From positions 1 through 58,253 of the forward strand of contig NZ_BCFK01000071.1 in assembly GCF_001417815.1 (NCBI RefSeq): a stretch of DNA of 58,253 nucleotides, read 5' to 3'. The stretch comes from Bifidobacterium aesculapii (GTDB lineage Bacteria; Actinomycetota; Actinomycetes; Actinomycetales; Bifidobacteriaceae). The translations under genes and the position numbers were made by a program. Numbering within the stretch: the stretch's first letter is position 1; each line of letters starts with the position of its first letter. Shown one piece after another: positions 1-10,377 of the stretch. Below the pieces are notes generated by a model, which was not told the origin of the DNA, searched no databases, and saw nothing but the letters and a program-made list of their open reading frames with translations.

Positions 1-89
1 GAGCCCACTTCCACCCGTTGCGTATTGTGTGGAGCGATAAAGAAGATACCCAGGCGGAATGAGGAAAGGTCGCACGGAATGAGGGGGTG

Positions 90-403
90 AACCTGTGCAA
101 TCCGATGGTGAACCTGCGCACTGAGGTCTCGAACCTGTGCAGTTCGGTGACGAACCTGCGCGATTGGGCCTTGAACCTGCGCAGTCTGATGGTGAACCTA
201 CACATAGGGGGCGTGAAGACCCGCCTGCGCTGTACGGGGTGGCTTCAGGGGTTTCCTTGGCATTCCGGGCTTTTCGGGATGTGGCATATGTGTTCCAGAG
301 CCTTGAGAACGGCTTCTTTCAGCACCCCTATGCGCAGGTTGGGTTCCGGATCGCGCAGGTTGCCCGTCCAACCGCGCAGGTTATGCCCCGAACCGCGCAG
401 GTT
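90..403. repeat. Inverted 21-bp tandem array element, copy 1
   Basis: Six 21-bp units start with AACCTGYGCA at 90, 111, 132, 153, 174 and 195. About 115 bp of spacer follows, then four units in reverse orientation carry GCGCAGGTT at 332, 353, 374 and 395, again with exact 21-bp spacing. The two arms are complementary, so the element is a long imperfect palindrome. Positions 252-343 match 25461-25552 at 82 of 92 bases, counted by hand. Both strands can be read as NLR-type seven-residue repeats. Substitutions between the copies are mostly non-synonymous in those frames, so I favour a non-coding element. Confidence 0.85.
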
Positions 404-497
404 TATGACAAGGGGACTGCTCGGCTGGATGTATTGCTTCAATCTTTGTTCGGCAGGCTGAGCGGTGTTTTCCTCAGTGTGGGCTGATGGTTTCCCT

Positions 498-735
498 AGT
501 ATCGTCATCGTTCCAAGGTGAGGATGGAAGCGACGTGCTTGGGGCGGAAGTGACGCTGGGAGAAATCGAGGCGCATCGGATGCCTCTGTCAGTGTCGTTT
601 TCATTCCATCACTGTCTGTACTGTTCCAAGCTTGGAAAGGAAGCGATGCTGAGAGGCTCGTCAGTGTCGTTATCGTCCCAAGGATGGGACGGAAATAACG
701 CGCCTGGAACAAAACCGCCTCGTTTGGGTTGGAAG
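498..735. repeat. Array of GTTCCAAGCTTGGAAC-type palindromes, block A
   Basis: Three to four diverged copies of a roughly 42-bp palindrome follow each other. The centre resembles GTTCCAAGCTTGGAA (clearest near 630-645) and the flanks resemble CAGTGTCGTTTTC and GAAGTGACGCTG. A related block with about five copies lies at 28600-28950. The individual copies differ by substitutions and small gaps. Function unknown; they could form hairpins in RNA or bind a dimeric protein. Confidence 0.65.
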
Positions 736-837
736 CGACGTGGAAACGGGCGAAACCAAGGGATGCCGGTCGAAAATAGTATCTCGTGCCGTACATTCGT
801 TGATGAATTGACTCCCCCTCAACCCCACTTCGCGGGC

Positions 838-861
838 CGGCTCCCCCGATAGGGGGAGCCG
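838..861. repeat. Short perfect hairpin (10-bp stem, GATA loop)
   Basis: CGGCTCCCCC at 838-847 pairs with GGGGGAGCCG at 852-861 around a GATA loop. No T-run follows, so it is not a typical intrinsic terminator. A similar GGCTCCCTC/GAGGGAGC motif lies at 49198-49220, which suggests a dispersed repeat. Confidence 0.6.
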
Positions 862-989
862 AGAATGGGATAAACGAATTTACGGCGCAGGGCAATGGGA
901 GGTGTCTAGCTGCAGTGGATAGTTGACGCATGTATTGGGGCATGGTTGATAGGCTTGGCGGAATCCGCAGGGCCTGATCGACGCGGATT

Positions 990-1225
990 GCTCCTCCCTC
1001 AACTTCGATGGGCTGACTTTCCGGGTTGAGGGAGGAGCCAGCCTCGCAGGGCCGATGCGGCACATTCGGCCTGACATCCGCGAAACCGCTGTTTTCCAAC
1101 GATTACACGTTATCGTCGTCCGGTGGGGATTCCGCACTCAACCCGGATTCGGCCGATTCCCGGGTTGAGTGCGGGGTGCGTTCCTCCCTCAACGCAGGAA
1201 TCGTCTCTTGCGGAGTTGAGGGAGG
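990..1225. repeat. Three consecutive GTTGAGGG hairpins
   Basis: Three hairpins of one family follow each other. GCTCCTCCCTCAAC (990-1003) pairs with 1025-1038. CCGCACTCAACCCGG (1132-1146) pairs with 1160-1174. CCTCCCTCAAC (1183-1193) pairs with 1215-1225. The outer stems are perfect while the loops differ, so stem pairing seems to be what is kept. The 27-bp hairpin at 49298-49355 has the same GTTGAGGG/CCCTCAAC core. Confidence 0.75.
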
Positions 1226-1240
1226 TCGTTTTCTCGCACC

Positions 1241-1620
1241 CAACCCAATGAAACCGCTTTCTCGCAGTTAAGGGAGTAAAAGGGAGCGAAGGGGTGCCGC
1301 ACCCCACCTGATGAAATCGTTTTTCCGGAGTCGGTGGAGGAGCGGATCAAGTCGGGAGGGGGATGGGGTCATGTACCTGACCGGTTGAATCCGATTCCCC
1401 AATGACAGGGAGGAAAAGAAACAGGTCAAGAGAACGAAAGAAGCCACCCCAATCCAATGAAACCGCTTTCCTGAAGTTGAGGGGATTGGCGGGAGGGGAA
1501 TGCGAGCCGCGCGTCCGGCCGCTTGAAACCGTTCCCCCAATGTCCGGAGAGAAACAGTAAGTCAAGGAGGTGAAGGGACCGCACCCAATCCGATGAGACC
1601 GTTTCCCCCCACAGTTCAGA
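1241..1620. repeat. Repeat blocks carrying ATGAAACCGCTTTC
   Basis: Related blocks have their ATGAAACCG-like core at 1248, 1311, 1457 and 1593, usually preceded by CACCCAATCC and followed by AGTTGAGGG-like sequence. Between them lies a second repeated motif, TTGAATCCGATTCCCCAATG at 1385 and TTGAAACCGTTCCCCCAATG at 1523. The blocks alternate, as if a larger composite unit had been duplicated and then diverged. No coding potential is visible. Confidence 0.6.
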
Positions 1621-1840
1621 AGAAAGAAGGCGAAAGAAAAGAAGAAAGAAGGAAGAGAAAGAGGAGAAGGCTGAGCGGGACGCTCGCGCTAACGGCCAAC
1701 ATGCCAACTCCACACGAGGGTAAGCCGCAGAGAATAAGCTTTATCTGATTTTCAGGCCGGAGGTGACACGCTAAGCGGATAGTTCGGCGGCTGAGCGAAG
1801 GCAGGTCTAGGTTTCGCCGTAGGCGAGTCCGTAGTTGCTG

Positions 1841-1889
1841 GGCCGAGCCGTTAAGCGGACAGTCCGGTGGACTGTCCGTAGGCTCGGCC
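1841..1889 (+). repeat. Double-stem hairpin upstream of dacB
   Basis: GGCCGAGCC (1841-1849) pairs with GGCTCGGCC (1881-1889), and inside it GGACAGTCC (1857-1865) pairs with GGACTGTCC (1869-1877). A weaker version of the same motif (CTAAGCGGATAGTTCGGCGG) lies about 80 bp upstream. The hairpin ends 76 bp before dacB, so it could act in the dacB leader or terminate an upstream transcript. No T-run follows. Confidence 0.6.
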
Positions 1890-1965
1890 TGAGCGAGGCG
1901 GTAGCCGAGCGAGGGGGCTGGGGCCGGTCGGGCGCCCGGTCCGACATTGCTGATAGAGGTGAGGT

Positions 1966-3408
1966 ATGAGTCAAACCAGTGCGTTTCCCGCACGTCATCG
2001 TGTCGCCGTATGCGTGGCGTGCGTCGCGCTGACCCTCGCGGGCGGCATCGGCTATACGGCAGCCGACGTGTTCGACGTAATCCCCGGCCCGCTCACGCTC
2101 GAACCGGTCACGGCGCGCACCTACCCCGATCCGGTGTCGACGGTCGCGGCCGGCGTCGTCGCGGGCGACGCGGATGCCGGCAAGGCGATCGACCGGTCGA
2201 AGGCCGAGGAGCTCATCAGGGCGTTCGGCGAGGCGCAGGGTGTGGGTGGCGACTATTCCGTCGCGATCGCCGACGCGCAGGGGAACATCATCGCCGAGCA
2301 TGAGGCGTCGGCGCCGCGCGAACCGGCGTCGACGACGAAGACGCTCACCGCGTTCGCCGCCGCGTCCACGCTGGACATGGGTTCCACGCTCGACACCGTC
2401 ACCTCGCTCGTCGATGTGGGCGGCACGCCGACGGTCGTGCTCAAGGGCGGCGGCGACATGCTGCTCGGTGCGGGGGAGAGCGACGCCTCGCACGTCAACG
2501 GGCGCGCGGGTCTCGCGACGCTTGCGCGCGAGACCGCCGCCGCGCTGCAAGAGAAGGGCGTCACGTCGGTCGCGGTCCGTGGCGATGACACGCTGTTCGG
2601 CGACGACCGCACACCGCAGTCCATCGAGCAGAACAATGACGAGTTCCGCTATTACACGCCGATTTCCTCGATGGCGATTGACGGCGGGCGTGATTGGACG
2701 GGTCTTGCGGCGGAGGATGCGGACGGGTTCACGCAGTATCCGGTGCTGTCGCAGACCACGGCGGATGATGTGACCGCCACGTTCAGGACGCTGCTTGCGG
2801 CGCAGGGCATCACGGTGGGCGATGATGCCGGTGCCGCCGACGCGAGTGCGGACGGGCAGGGCGAACGGCTGGCCACCGTGCGTTCGGCGCCGCTCAACGA
2901 GGTCATGGCGTTCATGCTGCGCCATTCGGACAACACGCTCGCCGAACTGTTCGGCCGGCTCACGGCGTTGAAGCTCGGCACCGGCAACGGTGTCGAGGGG
3001 GATGTCAAGGCCGTCGAACAGGTGCTGCGCGAGCATGGCATCTCCACGGAGGGGTTGCATCTGACGAGCTGCTCCGGGTTGGCGCCCGGCACCACGCTCA
3101 CCGTGAAGACGCTCGTGCAGGTGCAATCGCGTTATGTCTCGCCGGACGGCGGCGCGGCGGCCGCTTCGGAGGGTCTGGCGCTGCCCGGTCTGACCGGCAC
3201 GGTGAAAGGGCGCGTGGGCGATGAGGCGGCGTTGGGTCTGCTGCGTGTGAAGACGGGCGCCCTGTCCGATGTGCGCGCGTTCGCCGGCAACGCCTCGCGC
3301 GTCGACGGCGGCGTGGCCACGTTCGCGGTGATCGTCAACGATCCCGAGGACGGCGCGGCCGCGAACGAGGCCATCGACACGTTCGCGGCCTCCCTGACGA
3401 AACTCTGA
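1966..3408 (+). CDS. dacB: D-alanyl-D-alanine carboxypeptidase/endopeptidase (PBP4 type)
   Basis: A peptidase S13 family enzyme that trims or cleaves peptidoglycan cross-links outside the membrane. All three penicillin-binding motifs are present and correctly ordered: STTK at residues 122-125 (nucleophile Ser122), SDN at about 321-323, and KTG at about 429-431. A single N-terminal hydrophobic segment (about residues 12-33) serves as signal peptide or anchor. The 480-residue length is normal for the family. The ATG start follows GAGGTG at about 6 bp. It lies 55 bp upstream of hpt. In many actinobacteria tilS stands between dacB and hpt; here nothing fits in the gap. Confidence 0.93.
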   Translation: MSQTSAFPARHRVAVCVACVALTLAGGIGYTAADVFDVIPGPLTLEPVTARTYPDPVSTVAAGVVAGDADAGKAIDRSKAEELIRAFGEAQGVGGDYSVAIADAQGNIIAEHEASAPREPASTTKTLTAFAAASTLDMGSTLDTVTSLVDVGGTPTVVLKGGGDMLLGAGESDASHVNGRAGLATLARETAAALQEKGVTSVAVRGDDTLFGDDRTPQSIEQNNDEFRYYTPISSMAIDGGRDWTGLAAEDADGFTQYPVLSQTTADDVTATFRTLLAAQGITVGDDAGAADASADGQGERLATVRSAPLNEVMAFMLRHSDNTLAELFGRLTALKLGTGNGVEGDVKAVEQVLREHGISTEGLHLTSCSGLAPGTTLTVKTLVQVQSRYVSPDGGAAAASEGLALPGLTGTVKGRVGDEAALGLLRVKTGALSDVRAFAGNASRVDGGVATFAVIVNDPEDGAAANEAIDTFAASLTKL

Positions 3409-3463
3409 ATACTCCCAGCATCCGCCAAGAAACACGTCACTCGCGTGTGCCAATATGGTGGGC

Positions 3464-4023
3464 ATGCGAATCGCTGACGTACAAGATGACATCGACCACG
3501 AGCTGGTCAGCAAAGAGACGATCCAGGCCACCATCGAGCACGCCGCCGCATTGGCGAGCGAGGACTACCGTGGGAAGAACCCGCTGGTCATCGCCGTGCT
3601 CAAGGGGGCGGTGAACACGATCGCCGCCTTCTCGCAGGCGCTGTCCATTCCCTGCCAACTCGACTTCATGAGCCTGTCGAGCTACGGTTCGGGCACCACT
3701 TCCAGCGGAACGGTCACGATCCGTCAGGATTTGTCGGCCGATGTTCGCGGTAGGCACATTCTCATCGTGGAGGATATCGTTGACTCAGGCCGTACGCTGG
3801 CTTGGCTGGTCGGGGAGCTGAAGCGGCGCGGGGCCGCCTCGGTCGAGATCTTCGCCCTTCTGGAGAAGCCCGCGCGCCGCGAGGTGCATGTGGATGTGAA
3901 GTACAAGGGGCTGGAGATCCCCGACGAGTTCGTCGTCGGCTTCGGGCTCGACTATGACGAGCGGTACCGCAACCTCGACTCGATCGCCGTGCTCAAGCCG
4001 GCAGTGTATCAAGGAGAACAGGC

Positions 4024-4027
<4 letters not shown>
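3464..4027 (+). CDS. hpt: Hypoxanthine phosphoribosyltransferase
   Basis: A purine-salvage enzyme that joins hypoxanthine (and usually guanine) to PRPP. The PRPP-binding signature IVEDIVDSGRTL is at about residues 100-111. The flexible-loop sequence SLSSYGSGT and the C-terminal VGFGLDYDERYRNL are typical of bacterial HPRTs. I chose the ATG at 3464 because the protein then begins MRIADVQDD, the usual start for this family; an in-frame ATG at 3455 would add three residues. Neither start has a clear ribosome binding site, so a leaderless or very short leader transcript is possible. The stop overlaps the ftsH start as ATGA, indicating translational coupling. Confidence 0.93.
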
Positions 4028-6120
<2,093 letters not shown>

Positions 6121-6123
6121 CCG

Positions 6124-6849
6124 ATGGCACGACACGCACACGCGTTGAACGCTTCGGACGAACCCTCCCAGGTGTGCGAGGAGGGCGGGCAGTCCGGCGC
6201 GAAGCGCACGGCGAAGCCCGCCGCCTCCAACGCCGGCGAAGCGCACGCCAAACCGCAACCGCATGCCAACCCCGGCACCGAGCCCCGCGCCTATGACGAG
6301 GAGGGCGTGCGCAAGGCCGTGCGCCTGTTCCTCACGTCGATCGGCGAGGACCCGGACCGCGAAGGACTCGTCGACACGCCCGACCGCATCGCGCGCGCCG
6401 GCCGCGAGCTGTTCGCCGGTCTCGGCGCCTCGCCCGAGCATGTGCTCGAAAAGCATTTCGACGTGGACACCGACGAGCTCGTGCTCGTCAAGAACATCGA
6501 ACTGTATTCGGTGTGCGAGCATCACCTGCTGCCGTTCCACGGCGTCGCCCACGTGGGGTACATCCCCGCGAAGGACGGGGTCATGGGGCTGAGCAAGCTG
6601 GCCCGTCTGGTCGAGGTGTACGCGCGCCGCCCGCAGGTGCAGGAGCGTCTCACCCAGCAGATCGCCGACGCGCTCGTCGATTTCGCGGGCGCGCGCGGCG
6701 TGATCGTCGTCACCGAGTGCGAGCACCTGTGCATGTCGATGCGCGGTGTGAAGAAGTCGGAGGCGCGCACGGTCACCTCCGCGGTGCGCGGGCTGCTGCG
6801 CAACCCGGCCACGCGCGCCGAGGCGATGAGCCTCATCATGAGCAGGTAG
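6124..6849 (+). CDS. folE: GTP cyclohydrolase I
   Basis: First step of tetrahydrofolate synthesis, converting GTP to dihydroneopterin triphosphate. The catalytic core starts near residue 57 ([15 protein letters not shown]). It contains [10 protein letters not shown] and [11 protein letters not shown], which hold the zinc ligands and catalytic His, plus the usual [10 protein letters not shown] segment. About 55 low-complexity Ala/Glu/Lys-rich residues precede the core, so the 241-residue protein is longer than the family's usual 180-220. A later start is possible, but no internal in-frame ATG lies in that segment and the ATG at 6124 sits 3 bp after ftsH. First gene of the folE-folP-folKB cluster. 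Confidence 0.95.
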   Translation: MARHAHALNASDEPSQVCEEGGQSGAKRTAKPAASNAGEAHAKPQPHANPGTEPRAYDEEGVRKAVRLFLTSIGEDPDREGLVDTPDRIARAGRELFAGLGASPEHVLEKHFDVDTDELVLVKNIELYSVCEHHLLPFHGVAHVGYIPAKDGVMGLSKLARLVEVYARRPQVQERLTQQIADALVDFAGARGVIVVTECEHLCMSMRGVKKSEARTVTSAVRGLLRNPATRAEAMSLIMSR

Positions 6850-6947
6850 CCGGGCGCGGGGAACGTGGTTCGCGCCCATGCGCGGCGCAATGGATTCGGC
6901 GGTGAGGCTCCCGGGCAGGGGGCCTCACGTCGCGAAAGGGGAGAATC

Positions 6948-7874
6948 ATGACGGACACGGATAAGGCCGACAAGACCGACAAGACGGATACGGCCGACAA
7001 GACCGATATGCAGGCATTGCACGACAGCACGCGCACGCTCGTGATGGGCGTGCTCAACATCACCGAGGACTCGTTCTCCGACGGCGGCCTGTGGCTCGAC
7101 CCAAAGGCCGCCGCCGGCCACGGCCGCGCGATGATGGACGCCGGCGCCGACATCATCGACATCGGCGCGGAATCGACGCGCCCCGGCGCCAAGCGCGTCA
7201 GCGAGGAGGACGAGCTCGCGCGCGTGACGGGCGCGGTGAACGCGCTCATCCCCGCCGGCGCGGTGCTGTCCATCGACACGACGCGCGCCTCGGTCGCCGC
7301 CGCGGCGCTCGACGCGGGCGCGCAGATCATCAACGACGTCTCCGGCGGCACGCTCGACACGGAGCTGCCGCACGTCGTCGCCGACCACGATTGCCTGTAC
7401 ATCGTGCAGCATTGGCGCGGCTGGCTCGCCGGCTCCAAGACCGGCACACCCGACGCCGACACCTCGCACTACGCGCATGGCGTGCTGAAGGACGTGCACG
7501 ACGAGCTCATGCGCCAGGTCGATGCCGTGCTCGCCGCCGGCGTCGCGCCCGAACGCGTGATCATCGACCCGGGTCTGGGCTTCTCCAAGCCCGGCATCGA
7601 ACACAATCTGCCGCTGCTCGCCGGGCTCGACACGTTCCGCGCGACCGGATACCCGGTGCTCATCGGGCAGTCGCGCAAACGCTTCATCGGCGCCATCCTC
7701 GCCGAAGCGGGCTTCGAGAATCTGACGATGGACGCGCGCGACGACGCCACCGCCGCGTTCAGCGCGCTGTGCGCGGAACACGACGCGTGGGCGGTGCGCG
7801 TGCACGACGTGGCACGCTCCCGCGCCGCCGTCGCCGTCGGGAACACGTGGCGCACGTACGCCGCCGCGCGGTGA
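6948..7874 (+). CDS. folP: Dihydropteroate synthase
   Basis: Condenses p-aminobenzoate with the pterin pyrophosphate; the target of sulfonamides. A TIM-barrel protein with the family motifs MGVLNITEDSFSDGG (about residues 31-45), DIIDIGAESTRPGA, and GQSRKRFIGAIL. The ATG is preceded by GAAAGGGGAGAA, a good ribosome binding site. The first 20 residues are a low-complexity DKADKTDKTD-type repeat not found in typical DHPS proteins, one of several repeat-expanded N-termini in this window. Its stop is 40 bp before the chosen folKB start. Confidence 0.95.
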   Translation: MTDTDKADKTDKTDTADKTDMQALHDSTRTLVMGVLNITEDSFSDGGLWLDPKAAAGHGRAMMDAGADIIDIGAESTRPGAKRVSEEDELARVTGAVNALIPAGAVLSIDTTRASVAAAALDAGAQIINDVSGGTLDTELPHVVADHDCLYIVQHWRGWLAGSKTGTPDADTSHYAHGVLKDVHDELMRQVDAVLAAGVAPERVIIDPGLGFSKPGIEHNLPLLAGLDTFRATGYPVLIGQSRKRFIGAILAEAGFENLTMDARDDATAAFSALCAEHDAWAVRVHDVARSRAAVAVGNTWRTYAAAR

Positions 7875-7914
7875 CGGCCGCGGCGGCATGACGGCAACGA
7901 ACGACGGGAGGACC

Positions 7915-9435
7915 ATGGACACGATACGACTGACCGGCGTGCGCGCGAACGGCACGCACGGCGTACTCGACTTCGAACACGAACGCGCGCAGCCGTTCAT
8001 CGTCGACGCGACGCTCCACCTCGACCTCGCCGCCGCCGGCCGCTCCGACGCGCTCGGCGACACTGTCGACTATGGTCGCGCCGCCAAGGAGATCGTCGCC
8101 GTCATCGAAGGCGCGCACGTCGACCTCATCGAACGGCTCGCGCAGATCATCGCCGACCGGCTGCTCGCCATCGACCCGATCCGCACGGTCGACGTGACCG
8201 TGCACAAGCCGCACGCGCCGATCACCGTGCCGTTCGACGACGTGGCCGTGAGCATCACGCGTTCGCGGGATGCGGGCGCGACGCACCGGGCGGTCATCGC
8301 GCTCGGCGGCAATCTCGGCGACGTGGAGGCGACGCTGCGCGACGCCGTGCGGCGCATCGACGGGCTCGACGGCACGCAGGTCACCGGCGTCTCGCCGCTC
8401 TACCGCACCGCCGCGTGGGGCATGGAGGACGGCACGCCCGACTTCCTCAACGCGGTACTCGAAGCGACCACCACGCTCGACGCGCACGCGCTGCTCGCCG
8501 GACTCGCGCGCATCGAGGCCGATCACGGGCGCACGCGCGAGGACCACTGGTCCAGCCGCACCCTCGACCTCGACATCATCGACTACGACGGGCGTGAATC
8601 CGACGACCCGAACCTGACCCTGCCGCATCCGCGCGCATGGCAGCGGGCGTTCGTGCTCGTGCCGTGGGCCGCACTCGACCCGCACGCCGACCTGCCCGGC
8701 ATGCACGGCGGCCCGGTGCGCGAACTCGCCGAAGGACTTCTCGCCGAGGCGGACGGCGACGAACCGCCCGTCACGCTGGCGAAACGCGACTGGCTGGGCG
8801 GCGGCGTGCGCGTCGGGCGTGACTCCCGCGAAAGCGCGACCGGCGCCGCCGGCACCGGTTCTGCGGGTGCCGGAAGTGCCGGCACGGGTTCCGCCGCCGG
8901 CACCGGGAGCACCGGCGGCGGGGGCGCGCAAGACGGCGGGTACGACCTCACGGTGGGGGAGACGGTCCCTCTCGCCGCCGTCATCTCGATGGACTCCACG
9001 TCCACCGACGCGGAAACCCTGTTCCGCGAAGCCATCGTCGCCATCGACGGACTGCCCGGCACGCAGGTCGACGGCATCTCGCCCCTCTACCACGTCAGCA
9101 GCTTCGACGGCCCCGACGCGATGAGCGCCGTCATCCAGATCGAGACGAAACTCGGCGCACGCGCCCTCATCGCCGCGCTCGGCACCATCGAACGCACGCA
9201 CGGCGGCGCGCTCGACCTCGACCTCGTCGACATGCAGGACGTCGTCTCCGACGACCCCGACTGCCGCGTGCCATGGCCCTCCGCGAAGACCCGGGCCGCC
9301 GTGCTCGCCCCATGGATGGACATGGACCCGGACGCCACGCTCGGCGGCGACCCGGTCTCGTTCCTGCTCGCCATGGCCCCGGACGCGGGACTAGTCGGGC
9401 AGCTGTCCGACAGCTGGATCATCGGAGCGAAATGA
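7915..9435 (+). CDS. folKB: Dihydroneopterin aldolase / HPPK fusion with a degenerate second HPPK-like domain
   Basis: Residues about 1-120 form a FolB domain (MDTIRLTGVRANGTHGVL at the start). Residues about 125-290 form FolK, with ALGGNLGDVEATLRDA and the catalytic TLDLDIIDYDG. After a Gly/Ala/Ser/Thr-rich linker, residues about 345-506 repeat the FolK plan (RAIVAIDGLPGTQVDGISPLY against the first domain's RRIDGLDGTQVTGVSPLY). There ALGGNLGD is replaced by VISMDSTSTD, and the Arg before the LDLDL strand is lost. I chose the ATG at 7915 because GGGAGG precedes it by 4 bp; an ATG at 7888 is in frame. The third domain is probably structural or regulatory. Confidence 0.92.
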   Translation: MDTIRLTGVRANGTHGVLDFEHERAQPFIVDATLHLDLAAAGRSDALGDTVDYGRAAKEIVAVIEGAHVDLIERLAQIIADRLLAIDPIRTVDVTVHKPHAPITVPFDDVAVSITRSRDAGATHRAVIALGGNLGDVEATLRDAVRRIDGLDGTQVTGVSPLYRTAAWGMEDGTPDFLNAVLEATTTLDAHALLAGLARIEADHGRTREDHWSSRTLDLDIIDYDGRESDDPNLTLPHPRAWQRAFVLVPWAALDPHADLPGMHGGPVRELAEGLLAEADGDEPPVTLAKRDWLGGGVRVGRDSRESATGAAGTGSAGAGSAGTGSAAGTGSTGGGGAQDGGYDLTVGETVPLAAVISMDSTSTDAETLFREAIVAIDGLPGTQVDGISPLYHVSSFDGPDAMSAVIQIETKLGARALIAALGTIERTHGGALDLDLVDMQDVVSDDPDCRVPWPSAKTRAAVLAPWMDMDPDATLGGDPVSFLLAMAPDAGLVGQLSDSWIIGAK

Positions 9436-9484
9436 CGGGATACGACGCCACGGCGGAACGACCGGCGTCGGAAAGGACACGCAC

Positions 9485-10054
9485 ATGAGCGCACACAGAA
9501 CACCATGGTGGCAGCCCGTGCTCGGCATCGTGCTCGGGCTCGCGGCCGGCGCGGGCGTCGCGCTGCTCGGCGAACGCTACGGGCTCACCCTGATCGGCGC
9601 GCCCTGGTTCGTGGCCGCCGTGCTCGTCGCCATCGGCGTGCTCGTGCTCGTGCTCGCCATCAACGTGCACAAATACGCGACCACCGACCCGCGCAAACGC
9701 CCACGCACCTTCATCAACCCGACCATCGCGTTCAACACGCTGGTCCTCGCGAAGGCGCTCGTCCTCGCAGGAGCGGCGCTCGCCGGCTGGTATTTCGGGC
9801 AGATCATCCCGTCGATCGGGCATATGGAGGCCGAGTTCTACGCGCAGGCCGTGATCGAATGCGCCGTGACCGGCGTGGTATGTCTGCTGGACATGATCGT
9901 CGGGCTGGTGTCGGAATGGCTGTGCCAACTGCCGCCGAACGAGGGGCCGGAGAACCCGAAGATGAAGGAGGCGACGCGCGCCCGCGGCGTGGCGCCCGCG
10001 GCCGCCAGAACCACCACCGAGCGTCTCGGCGCAGGGCGCGGCGCCGGCGCGTAG
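9485..10054 (+). CDS. DUF3180 family membrane protein
   Basis: Predicted integral membrane protein of 189 residues that follows folK in many actinobacteria. Four hydrophobic segments lie at roughly residues 10-27, 38-58, 83-105 and 118-138. Between the second and third is the conserved KYATTDPRKRPRTFINP stretch. The ATG is preceded by GGAAAGGA about 7 bp upstream. It lies 49 bp after folKB and probably belongs to the same operon. No biochemical role is known for the family. The C-terminal 40 residues are polar and Arg/Ala-rich. Confidence 0.88.
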   Translation: MSAHRTPWWQPVLGIVLGLAAGAGVALLGERYGLTLIGAPWFVAAVLVAIGVLVLVLAINVHKYATTDPRKRPRTFINPTIAFNTLVLAKALVLAGAALAGWYFGQIIPSIGHMEAEFYAQAVIECAVTGVVCLLDMIVGLVSEWLCQLPPNEGPENPKMKEATRARGVAPAAARTTTERLGAGRGAGA

Positions 10055-10169
10055 GCGCGCGCCCGCAACCGAGGTGCCCGCCCGCAGGCGACGCGGCGCG
10101 CGAGACGCGACACGCGCGGGCCGCTTATGCACACCGGCGAAACGTGTTACATTGCGTAGCTGATTTGAT

Positions 10170-10216
10170 AACCGCATGCCGCTTGGCGTTTCCACGCCAG
10201 ACGGCATGCGGTTTTT
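10170..10216 (+). terminator. Intrinsic terminator after the folate operon
   Basis: AACCGCATGCCG (10170-10181) pairs perfectly with CGGCATGCGGTT (10202-10213). A shorter TGGCG/CGCCA inner stem lies inside, and a T-run follows immediately. It lies 115 bp after the DUF3180 gene. Confidence 0.85.
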
Positions 10217-10377
10217 CGTTGCCCTCCGAGACCCGGACGTTAGGGGTTCTCGACGTTCACCGATGACGCGACCGTGCCACCGCGGTGTTCTCCACACGCG
10301 GGACGCACGGTGCGCGAAGCCATGCGGAACGTCGCTCGGAGACGGCGCGAGCAAACAGTGGAAGAAGAGGTATTCCG

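Larger units (their letters stand above)
1..1965. other. Repeat-rich gene-free region upstream of dacB
   Basis: No open frame here has a ribosome binding site together with a recognisable product. The longest frame (minus strand, 245-1099) simply reads through several unrelated repeat blocks. The stretch is a mosaic of at least four repeat families, entered separately: an inverted array of 21-bp units, a palindrome family, GTTGAGGG hairpins, and blocks containing ATGAAACCGCTTTC. Related copies of three of the families occur elsewhere in the window (25.3 kb, 28.6 kb and 49.3 kb). No rRNA, tRNA or CRISPR pattern was seen. Confidence 0.75.

Noticed and set aside
90..403. CRISPR array
   Set aside because: Units are contiguous 21-bp tandem repeats without unique spacers, arranged in opposite orientations, and no cas genes are present.
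245..1099. A 284-codon minus-strand frame with NLR repeats
   Set aside because: It runs through three unrelated repeat families. The NLR part differs from its second copy mainly by non-synonymous changes, and no start signal was seen.
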